A stretch of DNA of 64,000 nucleotides from Glandiceps talaboti (GCF_964340395.1 NC_135565.1:15283209-15347208); one strand, 5' to 3'; counted from the stretch's first letter, positions 1 to 13,242 are shown. Notes: generated by a model from the letters alone, not told the origin. Numbers and translations are program-made.

Positions 1-2700
1 GTGGACGATTTGACACATCAACATGTATTTCTCCAAAAATACCAAAATTATGTCACAAAACATTCTTGGGTCTACCCAAAAATGTTTTAGTGTATATCAG
101 TACATCTAGCGACACCTGTGTAGTGTCATTTTGATTCACAATTTTTTATAAAATATGAAAATCTGAACAAACTTCTGTGATTGACCATCATCAGAAGCAG
201 TATATATTGTGACAAGCAAATCTGTTTAATCGTTCAAAATCGCCATCATTTCCCCTGCATTTTCATAAATTATGCTTGAGAATGTATATCTATATTATTC
301 TCCAACGTTTTTCTTCGGAAATACTTGTCATTGTGACCTACCGCGGGTAGTGGTTTTGTCACTTCAAGTCACATCTTTTTGGTCACTCATATTTTTTCTG
401 GATTAACTAATCTTGGGGAATAATATGTAAATGATGTGTGAAATACACAAAAATTCAAAAAAATTGACAAAAAATATATAACTACTCAGATCCATGGAAA
501 AATATAACCACTTGTTGTTTGATGATGTACTGCAAAGTGTGCAAAGTCACACTAGACTAGTGCGCCACCAAGCGACCATCCTGACTTTCTTTTTCTTGTG
601 GACCACACCATTAATTTGCGACCTAAACGTGAACATATCACTAGATTATCATGCTGATCAAACGGTAACCGTCATTTTTGTCCGATGCAAACGATTTCTT
701 GATCATGATTTTTGATGAAAAGTAAAAATAACTCATCCTGAATAGATAGAAAGAATTCAATTCCTTCATTATATTGATAATGACCTAAGCAATACGCTTT
801 TGAAGATAACCATCCCTTTTGATGCAATGGTCGTTCCCACATTTATAGTGTTCACATCTGGTGCATTTGTGAAAATATGGCAAGATCGGGAAGGGAATCC
901 CAATGAAATGACTCAATTTCCGGCTGTGTTGGGCGTGTACGGATCTAATTAAGTGTTGGTGAGTGAAACGTATTGTATGTTCCTCGAATTCAACTCAAAT
1001 TGGAGAAAGCTATTTTCGAAACATCGTCTTCGCAATAATCTGCTGTACAGCTTTGGCCGGTCGTAGCTCACACTCACAGTTGTTGTTTACAAATTTAGAA
1101 GTGAAACCAGTGTGGTTCTTTCTACACTACAAGTGATTTTTGTGGTATTTGACTAATTGTTATGGTCATTGGACTCTAATATTACATCCATCACGGAACT
1201 CTGTCATTGGTTTAAGAAGTAGGAAGTGATGACCGTCAATTACTCGTGACATGTTGATGGTCTGATGATTTCAGACAAACAGAACCCAGTCTGTCGTGTG
1301 TGAATTCAACCCAAAATCAACACCGTGGAACGTAAACCTGATCTCACACACATTACCTCACTCTACAACAACGCACCACGCACTAAACAACACAGCGATA
1401 TACAGACGAGAGCAGTGTGGAATCGGTGAATGTAACCATTTCATGTAAGTACGTTTAATTTTTCTGTCATAACAATAGATAATGTTGTCATTAGAAATGT
1501 TGCAAGTATGTGTGATTGTCTGGTACAGTTTGATCAGTACACAGTGACTCGGTACAATACCGTCGCCGGTCCTTTCACGAGACCATTTCCAAACATAGCT
1601 AAGTACAACCGCAGACGGATATGATGACAATAGCTAACATTGTCAACAACACAACGGGTAAATATGTCAACGGAATGGCGGGGATTTGTCTGCTGGGCAA
1701 AGGGTGATATGATCGCAAATGGTATTTTTAGAAATCAAATTAATTCACGTAGTCAAACGGACAACGCACTTGTTGAGCTCCACTGAGTCCCAGTATAGTA
1801 AAGCCATTGGTGATTGCAGAACCCCACTGGAAACAAGCCTTCGACTTTGTCGGTTATCATAGTAATTCAACATATAAAACAATTTGAAATTTGTTGTTAT
1901 TTTTGTATTTTTAACAATTTTGTCAATTTACACATTTTAAAGAAAGTAATCTAGAAACTAGTGCTTGCAGACAGTAAGTTGATCGCGATCGGCAGTCGAT
2001 TCTGACAACGCCCCTTTTACCATTTTCCTTAGGGAAATGTCAGAATTGATTTCCAACTTATCGAGGACTGTCCAATTCTAAAATGTGTACACTTCATTCA
2101 AGTGAACCAATTCTTGATGACTTTAACCCAAAACTATTTTTCACCACATGTAATATTGAATAAAGAATTTATTAGTTGGAATTTTAATCCCCTTTTATAG
2201 TGTTATTAACAAATAATATAGATTTTATTAAAATAAATAAACTTACATATTATTTCGGCCTAGGTTTTATTTTAAATATGCGAACAAGAAAAACAGCAAC
2301 AAGGAATTTTTGTTAATGTAAATTTGTCAATTTCAACCAAATTGGAATTATCCTAAGTTTATGTGCAGGAACTGTTATCAAATTAAAAACCTCATATTTA
2401 AATATTAAATTCCAGAAAAACTTGGCAGACTTAGTGAGAAATGTTATTTATTGATATTTGCTCTACACTGAACAAGGTCAAATACTACAGTCATCAACCC
2501 TTGCTGGGAGACTGTCAAGGCTGGCTGGAATTTTTAATAAATAAACATGTGAACCAGTGGAGGCTGAATGAAGAATTTGTAGTGTACACAATAAAATAAT
2601 ATATTATAACAATGAATTACTGGTAGAATGTGTCCTGCAAACCAATTTCCCGGAAAATGAAAGTTGTCCATGCAAAATCTCTCAAAAACTTTGGCATATG
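1..2700. other. No gene recognised
   Basis: AT-rich DNA with short open frames only; none shows a recognisable domain or a consistent pair of splice sites. CpG dinucleotides are somewhat denser around 950-1620 than in the flanks, but I see no promoter element or exon I can defend. Confidence 0.5.
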
Positions 2701-2704
2701 AAAG

Positions 2705-3060
2705 CAAAAAATTTGCCATATGGATGAGGATTTGGTATTTTAATTTTTAATTTATAAAACATTTTTCTCATGGCTACCTATGTGAAAATTCAATGTGATA
2801 CAACATATAAGTCCTTGTTTGTATCTCAATAAATGGCAAAAGATTAAATAAATGTGTAAAATGTTTGTTATAGTACGTACATACAATAACAAACTTTTTA
2901 CACATTTGAAAGCATTTTGTGATGGATGTACATGTATTGAGTTACAAACACAGTCTTGGTCTATGTTGCTTCACATCGATTTTCCAAGTAGGAAACCATG
3001 ATAAAATTGTTCTATAAATTAAAAATCCCAAATCCCCATCCATATGGCCACTTTAATAGT
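2705..3060. repeat. Fold-back (palindromic MITE-like) element, family A, copy 1
   Basis: The left arm starting near GCCATATGGATGAGG (2715) is matched in reverse complement by the right arm ending CCATATGGCC (3049). The arms stay recognisably complementary over about 120 bp each, around a tight centre at 2850-2912 where GTGTAAAATGTTTG pairs with CAAACTTTTTACAC. The element has no coding capacity. A second copy lies inside the RASSF intron (28304-28645). Structure and copy number fit a non-autonomous DNA transposon; the superfamily is unknown. Confidence 0.75.
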
Positions 3061-4069
3061 CCTGTTTCTTTTTACAATGGAGAATTTCACTCTGATCACT
3101 TCGTACAAGGAAATACACCACAAATAAATAAATAAATGTAGATATTAAAATTTGGTATATGTATTTATAAGTAATTGATTTAAAACTGATATAGTGTACA
3201 ACAAAATTTAAGTTGAGATGTGTAAAGTAAAGTTTGATAAAAAGTAGAATTATTGATGGGAAGTGTATTGGAATTGAATGTAATGTTTTGGTCTGTCAAA
3301 AATGGATGATGAAGGTCCCTAGTAGACTGATCACAAACATTGCAATCATTTCCAGTTACCATTCAAAAGTAACTACACATGTATTTAATTATTTTATCAT
3401 CACTTTTGATTCTTGGAACCATGAACAATATATCCTAAAATACAAAAGCAGAATTGAAGGATAAAATAATTCATAAAATTTAATATCAACTACAAAAAAA
3501 AAGAAAAGAAAAAGACTGTTTCCTTGCTCTGGCATTGTAGTTTGCAGTGGTTCTGTAATCAGTTCATGAAGTACAATTTTGTATCAATGCACTCTGTACA
3601 ATAACAGCTGATTAAGTTATTTAATCAAGTATACTTGTGATAAATAATTTAGACTCTGAGTCCGGAAATACTTCAATTCAGTGAAATACAATAACCTTGG
3701 AAGGTAAACAGAATTCCCAGACACTGACTGAGGCATGTTCTGATCTTCACAATAAAATTACCACAATTTGTTCTACCCTTAATAATTTAGATGCACTGTT
3801 AAAATTCAATGACTTGATAAAGGTATTGTGAGTTTCCATGGAAACAAAAATCTCATCTCGATGCCTGAAATTAAACTGATTAATTATTCAAATAATGTAC
3901 ATGTAGTAAAGTGATCATCACATTATAGAGCTCTATACAACATTTCTTGTTATTAGTGTACCATGTATACACTGTCACATACAATTACAAACAGAATTGT
4001 TGCACACAAACATGTTCAAGTTGTATATATTTTTACCTTATTGTAATGTGACATTGTTGTTCAGGCGAA

Positions 4070-4330
4070 CCCATTGTACAATGAAACCAAGAAGAAAAAC
4101 TAAAGGGGTCACTGCAGATTTTTAAAATGGAAATCAATATTTGAGTTATGTCAATATTGAGTCATTACCCATATTTTCATTGATTTAGTAATTATATTAA
4201 ATGCAATGACAAGGTTCACAATCTTGTTTTCAAGGGTATAAACTATCCTATGAAGTCAACACAATATTGAATGCCTTAGATCCATATTGGATTCTAAAAT
4301 GGCTTTGTGTTGATAACTTTGACCTCCACT
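4070..4330. repeat. Dispersed repeat, shared with 16640-16800
   Basis: Blocks such as ATGAAACCAA followed by a GGAGTCACC/GGGGTCACT segment, and CCATATTGGATTCTAAAATGG near the end, recur in the 16.6-16.8 kb region, the last block in opposite orientation. Boundaries are approximate and no coding is seen. Confidence 0.4.
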
Positions 4331-4561
4331 TCAAAAATTTGTGAGGTGATTGACCTCTTGGTCGTTTCCTTGATTTCCACTTCAAGGATGTGGTTGAGTT
4401 TTCTTTAGCAATGTAATGTTCAGTTAAAAGTTAATGTTGTTATTTCAGAGGCACATACTAGGGTAGCCTAATATAATAATTCTGCTGATAATACAGATAA
4501 AACAGTATTTCAAACATGAAGATTTTAATGAAATAATCAATACAATGATATCAAATGTTCA

Positions 4562-4567
4562 TAACAC

Positions 4568-4602
<35 letters not shown>
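4562..4602. repeat. (ACAG)n microsatellite
   Basis: About ten consecutive ACAG units, followed by a looser CACACC/GACAT-rich stretch. The low-complexity frame on the opposite strand is an artefact of the repeat. Confidence 0.95.
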
Positions 4603-4604
<2 letters not shown>

Positions 4605-4907
4605 TACTCTGACACAGTCAGACAGGCAGACATAGACATAGACAGAATCGACACACCATATCACACCACACCGCACCATATGTGCTGACCTAGCTGTGCA
4701 GTTCAATGTTGTGTGATGCATATGCCACCCAAACATTCATACATTACATTTACAATGGGTATTCATGTAAATTGCAATTGACACTATATAGTATGTACAT
4801 GTTTATTGTTTTAATATCAACTTTTTTGTCATGATGTGTGTTGTGTACATGTGTGCGTACAGGTATATAGGCTTGTGCATATATTTAGTGTGTGTGATTT
4901 GTGAAGG

Positions 4908-5085
4908 GCTGGAAATTAGTAGTCCAGGGCACATGGCTTACTGAACAAGTTCTTATCTAGAGTACATGCATGTACATTTATAAGATGGTAGTCTGTTAGA
5001 CCAATTTAAATCAATCGAAAATCATCACTGAAACAGTTCACTCAGGAAAATCTGATTACTACTACTAGGTGTAAAAGCTAAAATC
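4908..5085. repeat. Dispersed repeat, family B, copy 1
   Basis: Starts GGGCTGGAAATTAGTAGTCC and continues through AGATGGTAGTC, AGACCAAT and GAAACAGTTC. The same ordered blocks occur at 10590-10768 in the same orientation, diverged by point changes and small indels. No open frame is conserved between copies. Confidence 0.7.
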
Positions 5086-5781
5086 GTGCCTGACATGTGA
5101 AGGTTGTTTTTGTTTTTAATATTGACTGAAGTTCAAAGGTGTAATTCAATTATGAATTCAAGTATACTTACATCATTAGCACTTGATTGTGATGCATAAA
5201 TAACTATAGACCTACACACATAGGGTCTATGAAAGAACCTACTAATTCAACCAAACACAGCCTGTGTCAGATTATTTTTAACAAAGAACTTTTAGTATTT
5301 CATTTCATCACATGTCAAATAGTTGTTTTCAGTAGTGAAAATAAAAGAGACTGATTGTGTCTATGAGTGAAGTCACAGTGTAAAATTCTAATTGGAATTA
5401 TCGATATTTGAATCTAAATTCTTGAAAACCCAAATGATTGAGGTGTGAATATAGTTTAGATTTGGGCTGTTTTTTTTTAATGTTTTAAACAAAAAATGTA
5501 CAATGTTCAATACATATATGTAAGTCATATATATAACCCCCTCCCCTTGCATTGTTCATGTTATACTTTATATTACCAATATCAGATGGAGATTCAAAAT
5601 TATAGGTTGCAGAGATTGTATGTTTATACAAATGTATATGTATGTGTCGCCAGCCAAGTCCTTATTTGTTTCCACAATTATTGATACAATCTCTAAATCT
5701 TGTATGTCATAAACTTATGAGACAAATGTTTTTATTTAAAGTTATACTGTTAGTCAAAATTATAAAACAGCAAATATCCAT

Positions 5782-5905
5782 TCTCGCAAACTAGAGATGT
5801 AATTTCTTCCACGACACTGAAAAAATAACGAGACCCCTCAGCGGTATGTTGGATGTTGCTGTAAAAGAGGCTGTGTTTACGTCAATGCAAATATCATGAG
5901 TCACC
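5782..5905. repeat. Dispersed repeat, family C, copy 1
   Basis: The segment TTCTCGCAAACTAGAGATGT followed by TTGCTGTAAAAGAGGCTGTG is related to 8705-8805, 9055-9145 and 21430-21540, always in the same order and on the same strand. Copies are diverged; length about 120 bp. No coding evidence. Confidence 0.5.
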
Positions 5906-6299
5906 ATATACATGTAGTGTTAAAGGATAATGGAACATCACATTTGGTATGCCACAGAAGTTGCTGTGTGTCAGCAGTTACTGAAGTGGCAGAGTGAAGT
6001 GGCTTAGAATTAGATAGCTAGTCTAGATGCTATCTGTGGCATCAAATCTCAAGATCTCACTTCATATCTACATCTAGCTCAATGAGGTCAGGAGATGAAA
6101 TTTCAAATTTCAACCAAAGCCAAAAAGACAGTCATTAACATCATGTGTTTTTTAATCAATCACAGAATTCTGATAAATGATAAGTCAGTGTAACTTACAT
6201 AATGTCCATCCATTTAGTACATTGTATGGTACATATTCGTATCTGGATGACATCACTCTAACACTCAGTGTTACTAACAGCTTGAGGTTTACGCAGATT

Positions 6300-6732
6300 G
6301 CTAGTCTAGAATTCTAGACTGGTACAGTATTAGTTTTACGTTTTAAAAAACTTCATTACTAATACCAGTCTAGTCATGACGGTTGTTCAAACACAGAAAT
6401 CTGTGCTCCCCCCCCCCCCCCCCCCAACCGTGTTCATATAAACAAGTTGGCATCGTTGCGTCCCCACGTGATTTTAGTTTAAACAGACTGGAGGTGGAGT
6501 CGTGGTTGGACATTTACATATCAGTAAATGCAGTCTGTTGTTGTTGATACTTTGAGTCACAGGTGAGGTGACGATAGCCTGTCAGTTTGTGATGGATTAC
6601 ATGGACATGCACTTCATTCACCACAGGAGATCACCACAATTTAACACCTTTTGTAAATGTCATGACTAGACTAGGTATTTATATGAAGTATTTCAAACGT
6701 AACACTGCACCAGTTTAGAATTCTAGACTAGC
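6300..6732. mobile_element. TIR element, family D, copy 1 (non-autonomous)
   Basis: The two ends are inverted copies: CTAGTCTAGAATTCTAGACTGG at the left and CCAGTTTAGAATTCTAGACTAG at the right, about 430 bp apart. The inside contains a poly-C run (6409-6425), then GTGTTCATATAAACA and CGTGATTTTAG blocks also found in the related copy at 15065-15382. It is too short to encode a transposase. The first terminal 22-mer contains the palindrome TCTAGAATTCTAGA. Confidence 0.7.
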
Positions 6733-7548
6733 AGATTACATGAACAACTTTTAATTTGGTTCATGATTTCTTATTGATCTAGATGGGTGAAGAGACATCT
6801 TGAGATTTGAAGTCATGGATAGCATCAGGACTATGGCTTAGCAGGCACACTGATATTACCTCAATTGTATTTAATATAACAACAGCTTTCAGCTCTGCCA
6901 TAATAGATGTCTCAAGGGCTTGCAGTAGGCTTGAATTGCTAAGACCATATGACAAGTCTGAGAGTCACACATGCCCCAGTAGTCATTAAATGGATGGCTT
7001 AAGCAAGTAAAATAATGACCACAGTTTGAATCCATTATATAACACTTACAGACAGGTGTACAGCAAGGCTATCTTGGACAATACAGGTGGAAGATCTAGA
7101 AATAGCCCACAGCATACTTGAACCATAACCTCTAGGGATGTCAGACTAAAATCACAATAGTATAAATCAAGTATATTGTGTCATTCTCTTTTGTGGGTAT
7201 ATTGACTAATAGCCTTTTAATTGTTTATACTACCACTACCAGCATTTACTATGGCTTCCTCTTTTTAATGTCAATTAAAGTTCTATTCCCTATCTTCTTC
7301 TTCTTTTCCTTCTTCTTCCCGTACCTGTAAAAGCTACATTGTACATTATGGTATACATGTAATAACATCAAGCACAATATGATTTGTACAATGCTTAGGC
7401 CTATTCTACATGTAAGTTGATATTTTGAAATAGTTGATATTTTGAGAATTACTAATAGAGTCTTATAGTTAATCCTTTGCAATAGTTGTAAATGCTCTAG
7501 TTAGAGTCCCAAGTTGATGTTGTAATATAGTATAATATAACACAGGAC

Positions 7549-7850
7549 CAGTGTGCCCTCTAAGCCATTTTGATGAGCCACTGACGCACACAATTTCTAG
7601 TGACGCACCAAAATTTGGTGCTCCCCTACCTCTTACTATGTGGTGACCAGTGTGCCCTCTAAGCCAATTTGATGTGCCACTGACACACATGATTTCTAGT
7701 GACGCACCAAAGTTTGGTGCTCCCCTATCTCTTACTACATGTATGTGGTGACTCATAAGCAATGACACGCTTTCTCATTTTGACTCACAACTACACAATT
7801 TGGGTATCATTAGAGGGTAACAAAATTTGGGTGTCATTAGAGGGCACACT
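7549..7850. repeat. Fold-back element with AGTGTGCCCTCTAA ends
   Basis: The left end CAGTGTGCCCTCTAAG is inverted at the right end as TTAGAGGGCACACTG. Inside, a unit of about 100 bp starting GACCAGTGTGCCCTCTAAGC is duplicated (from 7547 and from 7647), and the motif TTTGGGTRTCATTAGAGGG occurs twice near the right end. A remnant with ATTGGAGGACACACTGC lies near 13035-13055. Confidence 0.6.
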
Positions 7851-7851
7851 G

Positions 7852-7963
7852 CATAGGACTCAGCATATTATCTAACCTGCATAGGACTCAGCATATTATT
7901 TAACCTGCATAGGACTCAGCATATTATTTAACCTGCATAGGACTCAGCATATTATCTAACCTG
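7852..7963. repeat. 28-bp tandem repeat, four copies
   Basis: Four almost identical units beginning CATAGGACTCAGCATATTAT follow directly on the right end of the fold-back element, suggesting the duplication arose at its border. Confidence 0.9.
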
Positions 7964-8183
7964 AAATCCAGTCATTTGGGATTCTGTCCTCCTTTTCCCC
8001 TACACCTGGCATTTTGCTACCAATCTCTCATATATGCAATCAACTATTCTAATAATACCATAAGACAAGTTTAATGTCAAAGAAGATATGCACATAATTT
8101 AACATTAATATAACAGTTTTATTTCAGTTTGTCATGTGAGTAAAAAGTTTGTAAACTTTAAATAAGATACATGTAAGTTGTTA

Positions 8184-8446
8184 GACTGTTGACAGTCACT
8201 CGCCCCTTTTTCCTATGTTTTATCTAAACCGGTGCAATACTACCATAATCACATACTAACTTAAGTCGTCGCCGCGCTCCGATCCGGTGCAATACTACTG
8301 TAATCGTATACTGATATAGTAGTATTGCACTGGATTGGAGCGTGGCGATGACTTAAGTTAGTATGTGATTATAGTAGTATTGCACTGGATTGACTTAAGT
8401 TTAGATAAAACGTTGGAAAAAAGGCGCAAGCGACTGTCGACAGTCG
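8184..8446. mobile_element. Near-perfect palindromic MITE, about 260 bp
   Basis: Most of the element folds back on itself. The left arm ...TTTTATCTAAAC...GCAATACTAC pairs with the right arm GTAGTATTGC...GTTTAGATAAAA. Each terminus is itself a 14-bp palindrome, GACTGTTGACAGTC on the left and GACTGTCGACAGTC on the right. Internal blocks (GCAATACTAC, ACTTAAGT) repeat within each arm. The arms are CpG-richer than the surroundings, which fits a young insertion. No coding. Confidence 0.8.
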
Positions 8447-8599
8447 AGTAAGTTGTGTGACTTTAAGTAATCTCTGTCATTGTTCAATTTATACTGATCA
8501 AACAAGTAATAAATAGTATTATCTTTTATAAAAGAGTTTTATGCAGCACATCATTCCAGTTCAGTAATTTTATGAGGGGAAGTAAAACATGGTTTAAAA

Positions 8600-9290
8600 C
8601 ATATAAATAACACCTATAAAACTAGAAATAATTACATGAGTTACACCTGACCTGGTATGACTTAAAATCATAAATAACTCCTACAGGTACATATTTGCAA
8701 TTTAACCAGACCGGATTTTCCTTCTGTGATACCTCGCCTCTTTGAGAGAGATATGCCTCAAGTCTTGGATGGTGCTGTAAAAGTGACTGTGGATGCACAC
8801 ATAAGACTTTAAAAACAAAAGAAATATCACCTGTAAGTTAAAATGATTACATGGGTCACACCTGGTATGATTTTACAACGTATTCAGTAACACCTGTAAA
8901 ACTAGAAATAATTACATGAGGTACACCTGGTATGATTTTAAAACCTATTAAGTAACACCTGTAAAACTAGAAATAATTACATGAGGTACACCTGGTATGA
9001 TTTTAAAACCTATTAAGTAACACCTGTAAAACTAGAAATAACAATTATCTTCTGGTGATATCTCTTTGACAGTGAGATGCCTTATGTCTTGAATGGTGAT
9101 TTAAAAGTGACTGGTTTATGACAATGTTCATGTAAGACTTTTTTTTAAAAATAGAAAAGAAAGGGCAATGAGTTACACCTTGTAAGATTTAAAATCTATA
9201 AATAATACCTGTTTACAACTTACAAGTTAAAATGATTACGTGGGTCACACCTGGAAACCCATAAAATGAAATACCTGTGAAATATTAGAG
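8600..9290. repeat. 65-bp minisatellite with diverged flanking units
   Basis: The core at about 8880-9042 consists of roughly 65-bp units containing AACACCTGTAAAACTAGAAA and TACACCTGGTATGATTTTAA. More diverged units appear at 8605-8690 and 9165-9290. Two family C repeats (8705-8805 and 9055-9145) are interleaved, so the whole block may be a higher-order duplication. Confidence 0.75.
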
Positions 9291-10169
9291 GTTGCATGGA
9301 TGCCATTGTGGGAAGTGTTTCTACCTTGCGTGATCAACGAAACATTGTGGTGAAGCCTCACATGTGTCCAACTGATTTAATAGCATTATATAACTATGCT
9401 TAATATAACTAATGATATTGCTAATTATACAGGTAACAGTTGTCATTTTTAGCAACCTTTTCCAACTACTCAGAATAAATGAATAAAAAATGTACATGTT
9501 ATTTAGAACATACAAAAATGATTCATTTGTCTGTGTACCAGTGGCTATAGCCCAAAGACCATGACTATATCTGACTTGGCTATCTGACTTGACATACTGG
9601 CCTGTAAAGTATAGTCCAGAGACTTGGCTATCTGACTTGCCCTATTAGCGTGATAGTATATTCTGGTGAATGACATTTTCAAGTTAAATTGCCAATTAAT
9701 GTCAGTCTGAGTATCCTTGGTGTGTTGAGTAGATCTGGTGCTCTGTGTTGTGTATTGAAACCATGTCTTGCAGCCAATTGACATGCAGTCTTTTGTGTAT
9801 GGTACTAGTAGCTGGAGGAAGTAAAGCATGGTGTAATTAAATTCAACAATCAATGTGTTATTGTTGTGTGTAAAATGAACACCCCATAGTGATACCAGGA
9901 CTAATGGACTGCCAAGAAACCCTCCATTCTGTACACTGTACGCTAAATGCAAATTGTAATGACCAGTGCACACCTTTAAAGTCCCGGGATACAATCCCAA
10001 GTTCTTGCAATATCTTATCAGTAGACTGAGCCCTAAAGGTTAGGTCCAACCATTGTTTTGCTCTAAGCCAACTTTCTATAACTCTACCTCACAACTTTTT
10101 TTTCAAACCTGAATTTCAATCCTCATCGAAACACAGCTTTTAAAGAAAATATTCAACTTTCTGAAAAAA

Positions 10170-10290
10170 GGACAGGGATAATTGCTGCATAGACTCTCTG
10201 GAATTGGCTAGCTCATAGGAGCCAGCCTATGGAAGCCACAACAGGGATAATTGCTGCATTAGACTCTCTGCAATGGCTAGCTACAGGGTG
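10170..10290. repeat. Local tandem duplication
   Basis: ACAGGGATAATTGCTGCAT followed by AGACTCTCTG and GGCTAGCT occurs twice about 65 bp apart, with a shorter third trace near 10310. Confidence 0.6.
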
Positions 10291-10589
10291 TATTTGACCA
10301 GGGCAAGCTAAAACAGAGATAATTACTTTTTAGTAATTGACATTGTTCCTATTTTAGAGAGTATTCTTATGCAGGTCACCTGGGGATTTCTGTAAAGGTT
10401 GACAGTTAGAATAATGAGTCTTTTGTTTCCTTAATCTTGTATTGACCTACTTTGTTTACCATTAATGAATGTATTGTTGTTTAAATTAACTGCTGAGTAG
10501 TTTACATGCTTTGTTTTTAGGTAAGTAATGCATTGTTTCATTGGCGTTGTTTATGGTCAGTGTATTTTTTCACTTGAGTTGTGCATTAC

Positions 10590-10768
10590 AGGGCTCAGAA
10601 TTTACATGTACTAGTCCAGGGCACTACAGTACACATCATATCTAGACTACCAAATTTATGAGATGGTAGTTCATAAGACCAATGGAAATCATTAGAAAAT
10701 TGTAGTTGAAACAGTTCGCTTGGCGAAATCTGACTACCAAACGTAGAAGTTAAGTTAAAAGTTCTGAA
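10590..10768. repeat. Dispersed repeat, family B, copy 2
   Basis: Matches 4908-5085 in order and strand: AGTCCAGGGCAC, AGATGGTAGTTCAT, GACCAATGGAAATCA, GAAACAGTTCGCTTGG. Confidence 0.7.
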
Positions 10769-10899
10769 TGTATTATCATACTCTTGTTACTATGTTAGTC
10801 TGTACCCTTGCATACATAAACCATTGGTTTTGCTTTTGCTATATAATTTTACAAATGAGAGAACTGGGCACAAAAATCATGCAATTCAAATATATTACC

Positions 10900-10901
<2 letters not shown>

Positions 10902-10951
<50 letters not shown>
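10902..10951. repeat. (CA)n microsatellite
   Basis: Uninterrupted CA dinucleotides, about 24 units. The histidine/threonine-rich frames over it are artefacts. Confidence 0.97.
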
Positions 10952-10953
<2 letters not shown>

Positions 10954-11659
10954 TGCACCATGTACTTTCAATGTCCAACACCCAATTTTTGTGGACAACC
11001 CTCAGGATGTAGTAAATGTAAATTTTACCCACCCACCAGTATAGCAAAAGACTCTATTCAATTCATTCATTCATTCATTCATTCAACCATCACTTGTTCT
11101 ATTTATTTTCACAAAGTTTTCTTTCTTGCTTACTATGGTGTTAAATTGGAACGGATTAAGTATGTATGGTATAGTATAGTCAACGTGAGTCACTTTGAGA
11201 GCTAATTACCTTCAAGGCCAGAACACGTAACTGGGTTGTTTGTGGGGCAGACTCAATCAATACATGCAATGATGGAACATGCAACTGGTCTGTTAATGTA
11301 GGCAGTGCCAATCAATACAGGGGAGTAGATAGGTTGTGGATAATTGTCTGTAATTGTTTCCTTGCTCTCACATTTATTTAAAAATCGATAGTTTTCTTTG
11401 TGATATGTGCTCTTATTTGGTACCAGAGGATTTGTTATGTATACACATTGTCTGGCGCAGTATGTATTCCTGCAGTATTGGGATTTGGTCATCTTAGCTA
11501 ATATTGTGTATGTGGAACAATTTGAGAAGGCCAAGGTAAGTCTTACCTCAGTGGATAATGCAAATAGATCTATTATCACCAAAGGAGTGATGTTTACCTA
11601 TAGCTGTGGCAGATTATGTACATACGTACATGTAGTGATCTGGGGATAACATTGGTGGC

Positions 11660-11960
11660 TAACTCTGGTAGGGGAATGTGGTCAGTGCTACCAACCCCAG
11701 GCCCATTTTAGACCCATTTTGGTGAAAAAAATTAACCCCATTTTAGACCATTACAGGTTTTAAAAAGGTCAAATTTTAGACCAAAATACATTTCCCTTTG
11801 GGGACAACATTTTGGGGCAATTCATGGCACAGTTATGATTTGGTATTTGACAATGGACCACATTTTAGATCATGAAGCAAAAAAATTGAAAATAATGTAG
11901 AGTGAACCCCAGCTCAAAAAACCCACACACCTCATTCTAGACTAAAGGACTAAAAAACAC
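11660..11960. repeat. Degenerate repeat built on a TTTTAGACC motif
   Basis: The words CCCATTTTAGACCCATTTT, CCATTTTAGACCATTAC and similar recur several times. No gene is seen. Confidence 0.4.
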
Positions 11961-12253
11961 ACCCCAAATGGTAGCACATATGTATAGTCAAATAGGGGGA
12001 GTTTGTATTTGTTTATGTTTTAAAAAATAGGTGAGGAATATTCAAATTTAGCAAAATAGTTTACTATAGTTGTGTTCTTGTTTATTAAAATTTAAATTCA
12101 TTTGAAAATGACATACTACAAAACATGTAGACTGCATAATTAGATTTGGATGGTAATAATTGTATATATAGCAAGGTGATCATTATGTTTTCATTAAAAT
12201 GTACAAAATTATAAAAATTGACAAACTCTGTTGTTGAGCTGCAATTTAAAAGA

Positions 12254-12600
12254 ACAATTGTGTTAATGATAAACACAATGGGATATTGTGATTGATACAA
12301 TTGTGTTAATGATAAACACAATGGGATATTGTGATTGGTACAACTGTGTTAATTACAAACACTGGGATATTATGATTGGTACAATTGTGTCATGATAAAC
12401 ACAATGGGATATTATGATTGGTACAATTGTGTTAATGATAAACACAATGGGATATTATGATTGGTACAATTGTAATAATGATAAAGACAATGGGATATTA
12501 TGATTGGTACAATTGTGTTAATGATAAACACAATGGGATATTATGATTGGTACAATTGTGTTAATGATAAACACAATGGGATATTATGATTGGTACAACT
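12254..12600. repeat. 43-bp minisatellite, about eight units
   Basis: The word GGATATT recurs every 42-43 bp from 12281 to 12579, within units carrying GATAAACACAATGGGATATT and GGTACAATTGTGTTAATG. The copies are very similar, implying recent expansion. Confidence 0.92.
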
Positions 12601-12779
12601 ACACTGTATATCATTAATTATCATTGATATGACTTACATCCAATTTTCTCCCCAGGATAGATTGCAAGGAGGACAGCTAATTTGCATATTCATTTACATA
12701 TAAATAACATGGTAATTTGCATATTGGTTTGCATATAGTGATCAGCATGATGTCTTCACTGGAACAAATTCTCTGCTAC

Positions 12780-12965
12780 AATGTATGTTTATTTTAACAC
12801 ATACACACAATCATATACATTAAAGATCAGCTATTTCTGTTCATGTCAAAGTATTATTATGATTTTGTTATTCAAAGATTACTAAAGCTCAAGGATGGTT
12901 GAACACTTTTGAAGTACAGTAGAAACGTGCCAAGCATGGCGGCCTGGATAGCAAGGAGGGCATTT
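12780..12965. repeat. Dispersed repeat, family E, copy 1
   Basis: Contains AAGTATTATTATGATTTTGT, TTCAAAGATTACTAAAG and GTGCCAAGCATGGCGGCCTG. Closely similar sequence in the same orientation is at 35175-35290, preceded there by a segment shared, in opposite orientation, with 41068-41260. Confidence 0.6.
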
Positions 12966-13094
12966 GCACCATGTTTTCTCTATAGTGGGGAAATGCCAGT
13001 TTTTAACATTTTGACTCACTACAACAAAACTAGGCTATCATTGGAGGACACACTGCAATGAATAATCATGTCTTCTAAGACCCATCATGCGATG

Positions 13095-13242
13095 GTGTTC
13101 CACTGAGACTTGTGTAAGAACAGCAGAGGCGAAAAAGAGTTTCAATTTGGTGTTTCTTGGCAACCGAGCGAATATTATCTAATGTGGAATCATGAAACAC
13201 TCTCCAGAACCCAAAGTTAATGAAAATACTTTTATTTCCTGG
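13095..13242. mobile_element. MITE, family F, truncated copy 1
   Basis: The right end CCAGAACCCAAAGTTAATGA followed by TTTATTTCCTGG is the reverse complement of the terminal segment of the copies at 37589, 43445 and 55404. Further in, GTTTCAATTTGGTG also matches the inverse of the 55.4 kb copy. The opposite terminus is not recognisable, so the copy seems truncated. Confidence 0.65.

Noticed and set aside
9545-10000. A 151-codon frame on the - strand
   Set aside because: The longest unexplained frame left of 26 kb, but it lies over local duplications, has no domain or codon pattern I recognise, and lacks supporting splice structure.
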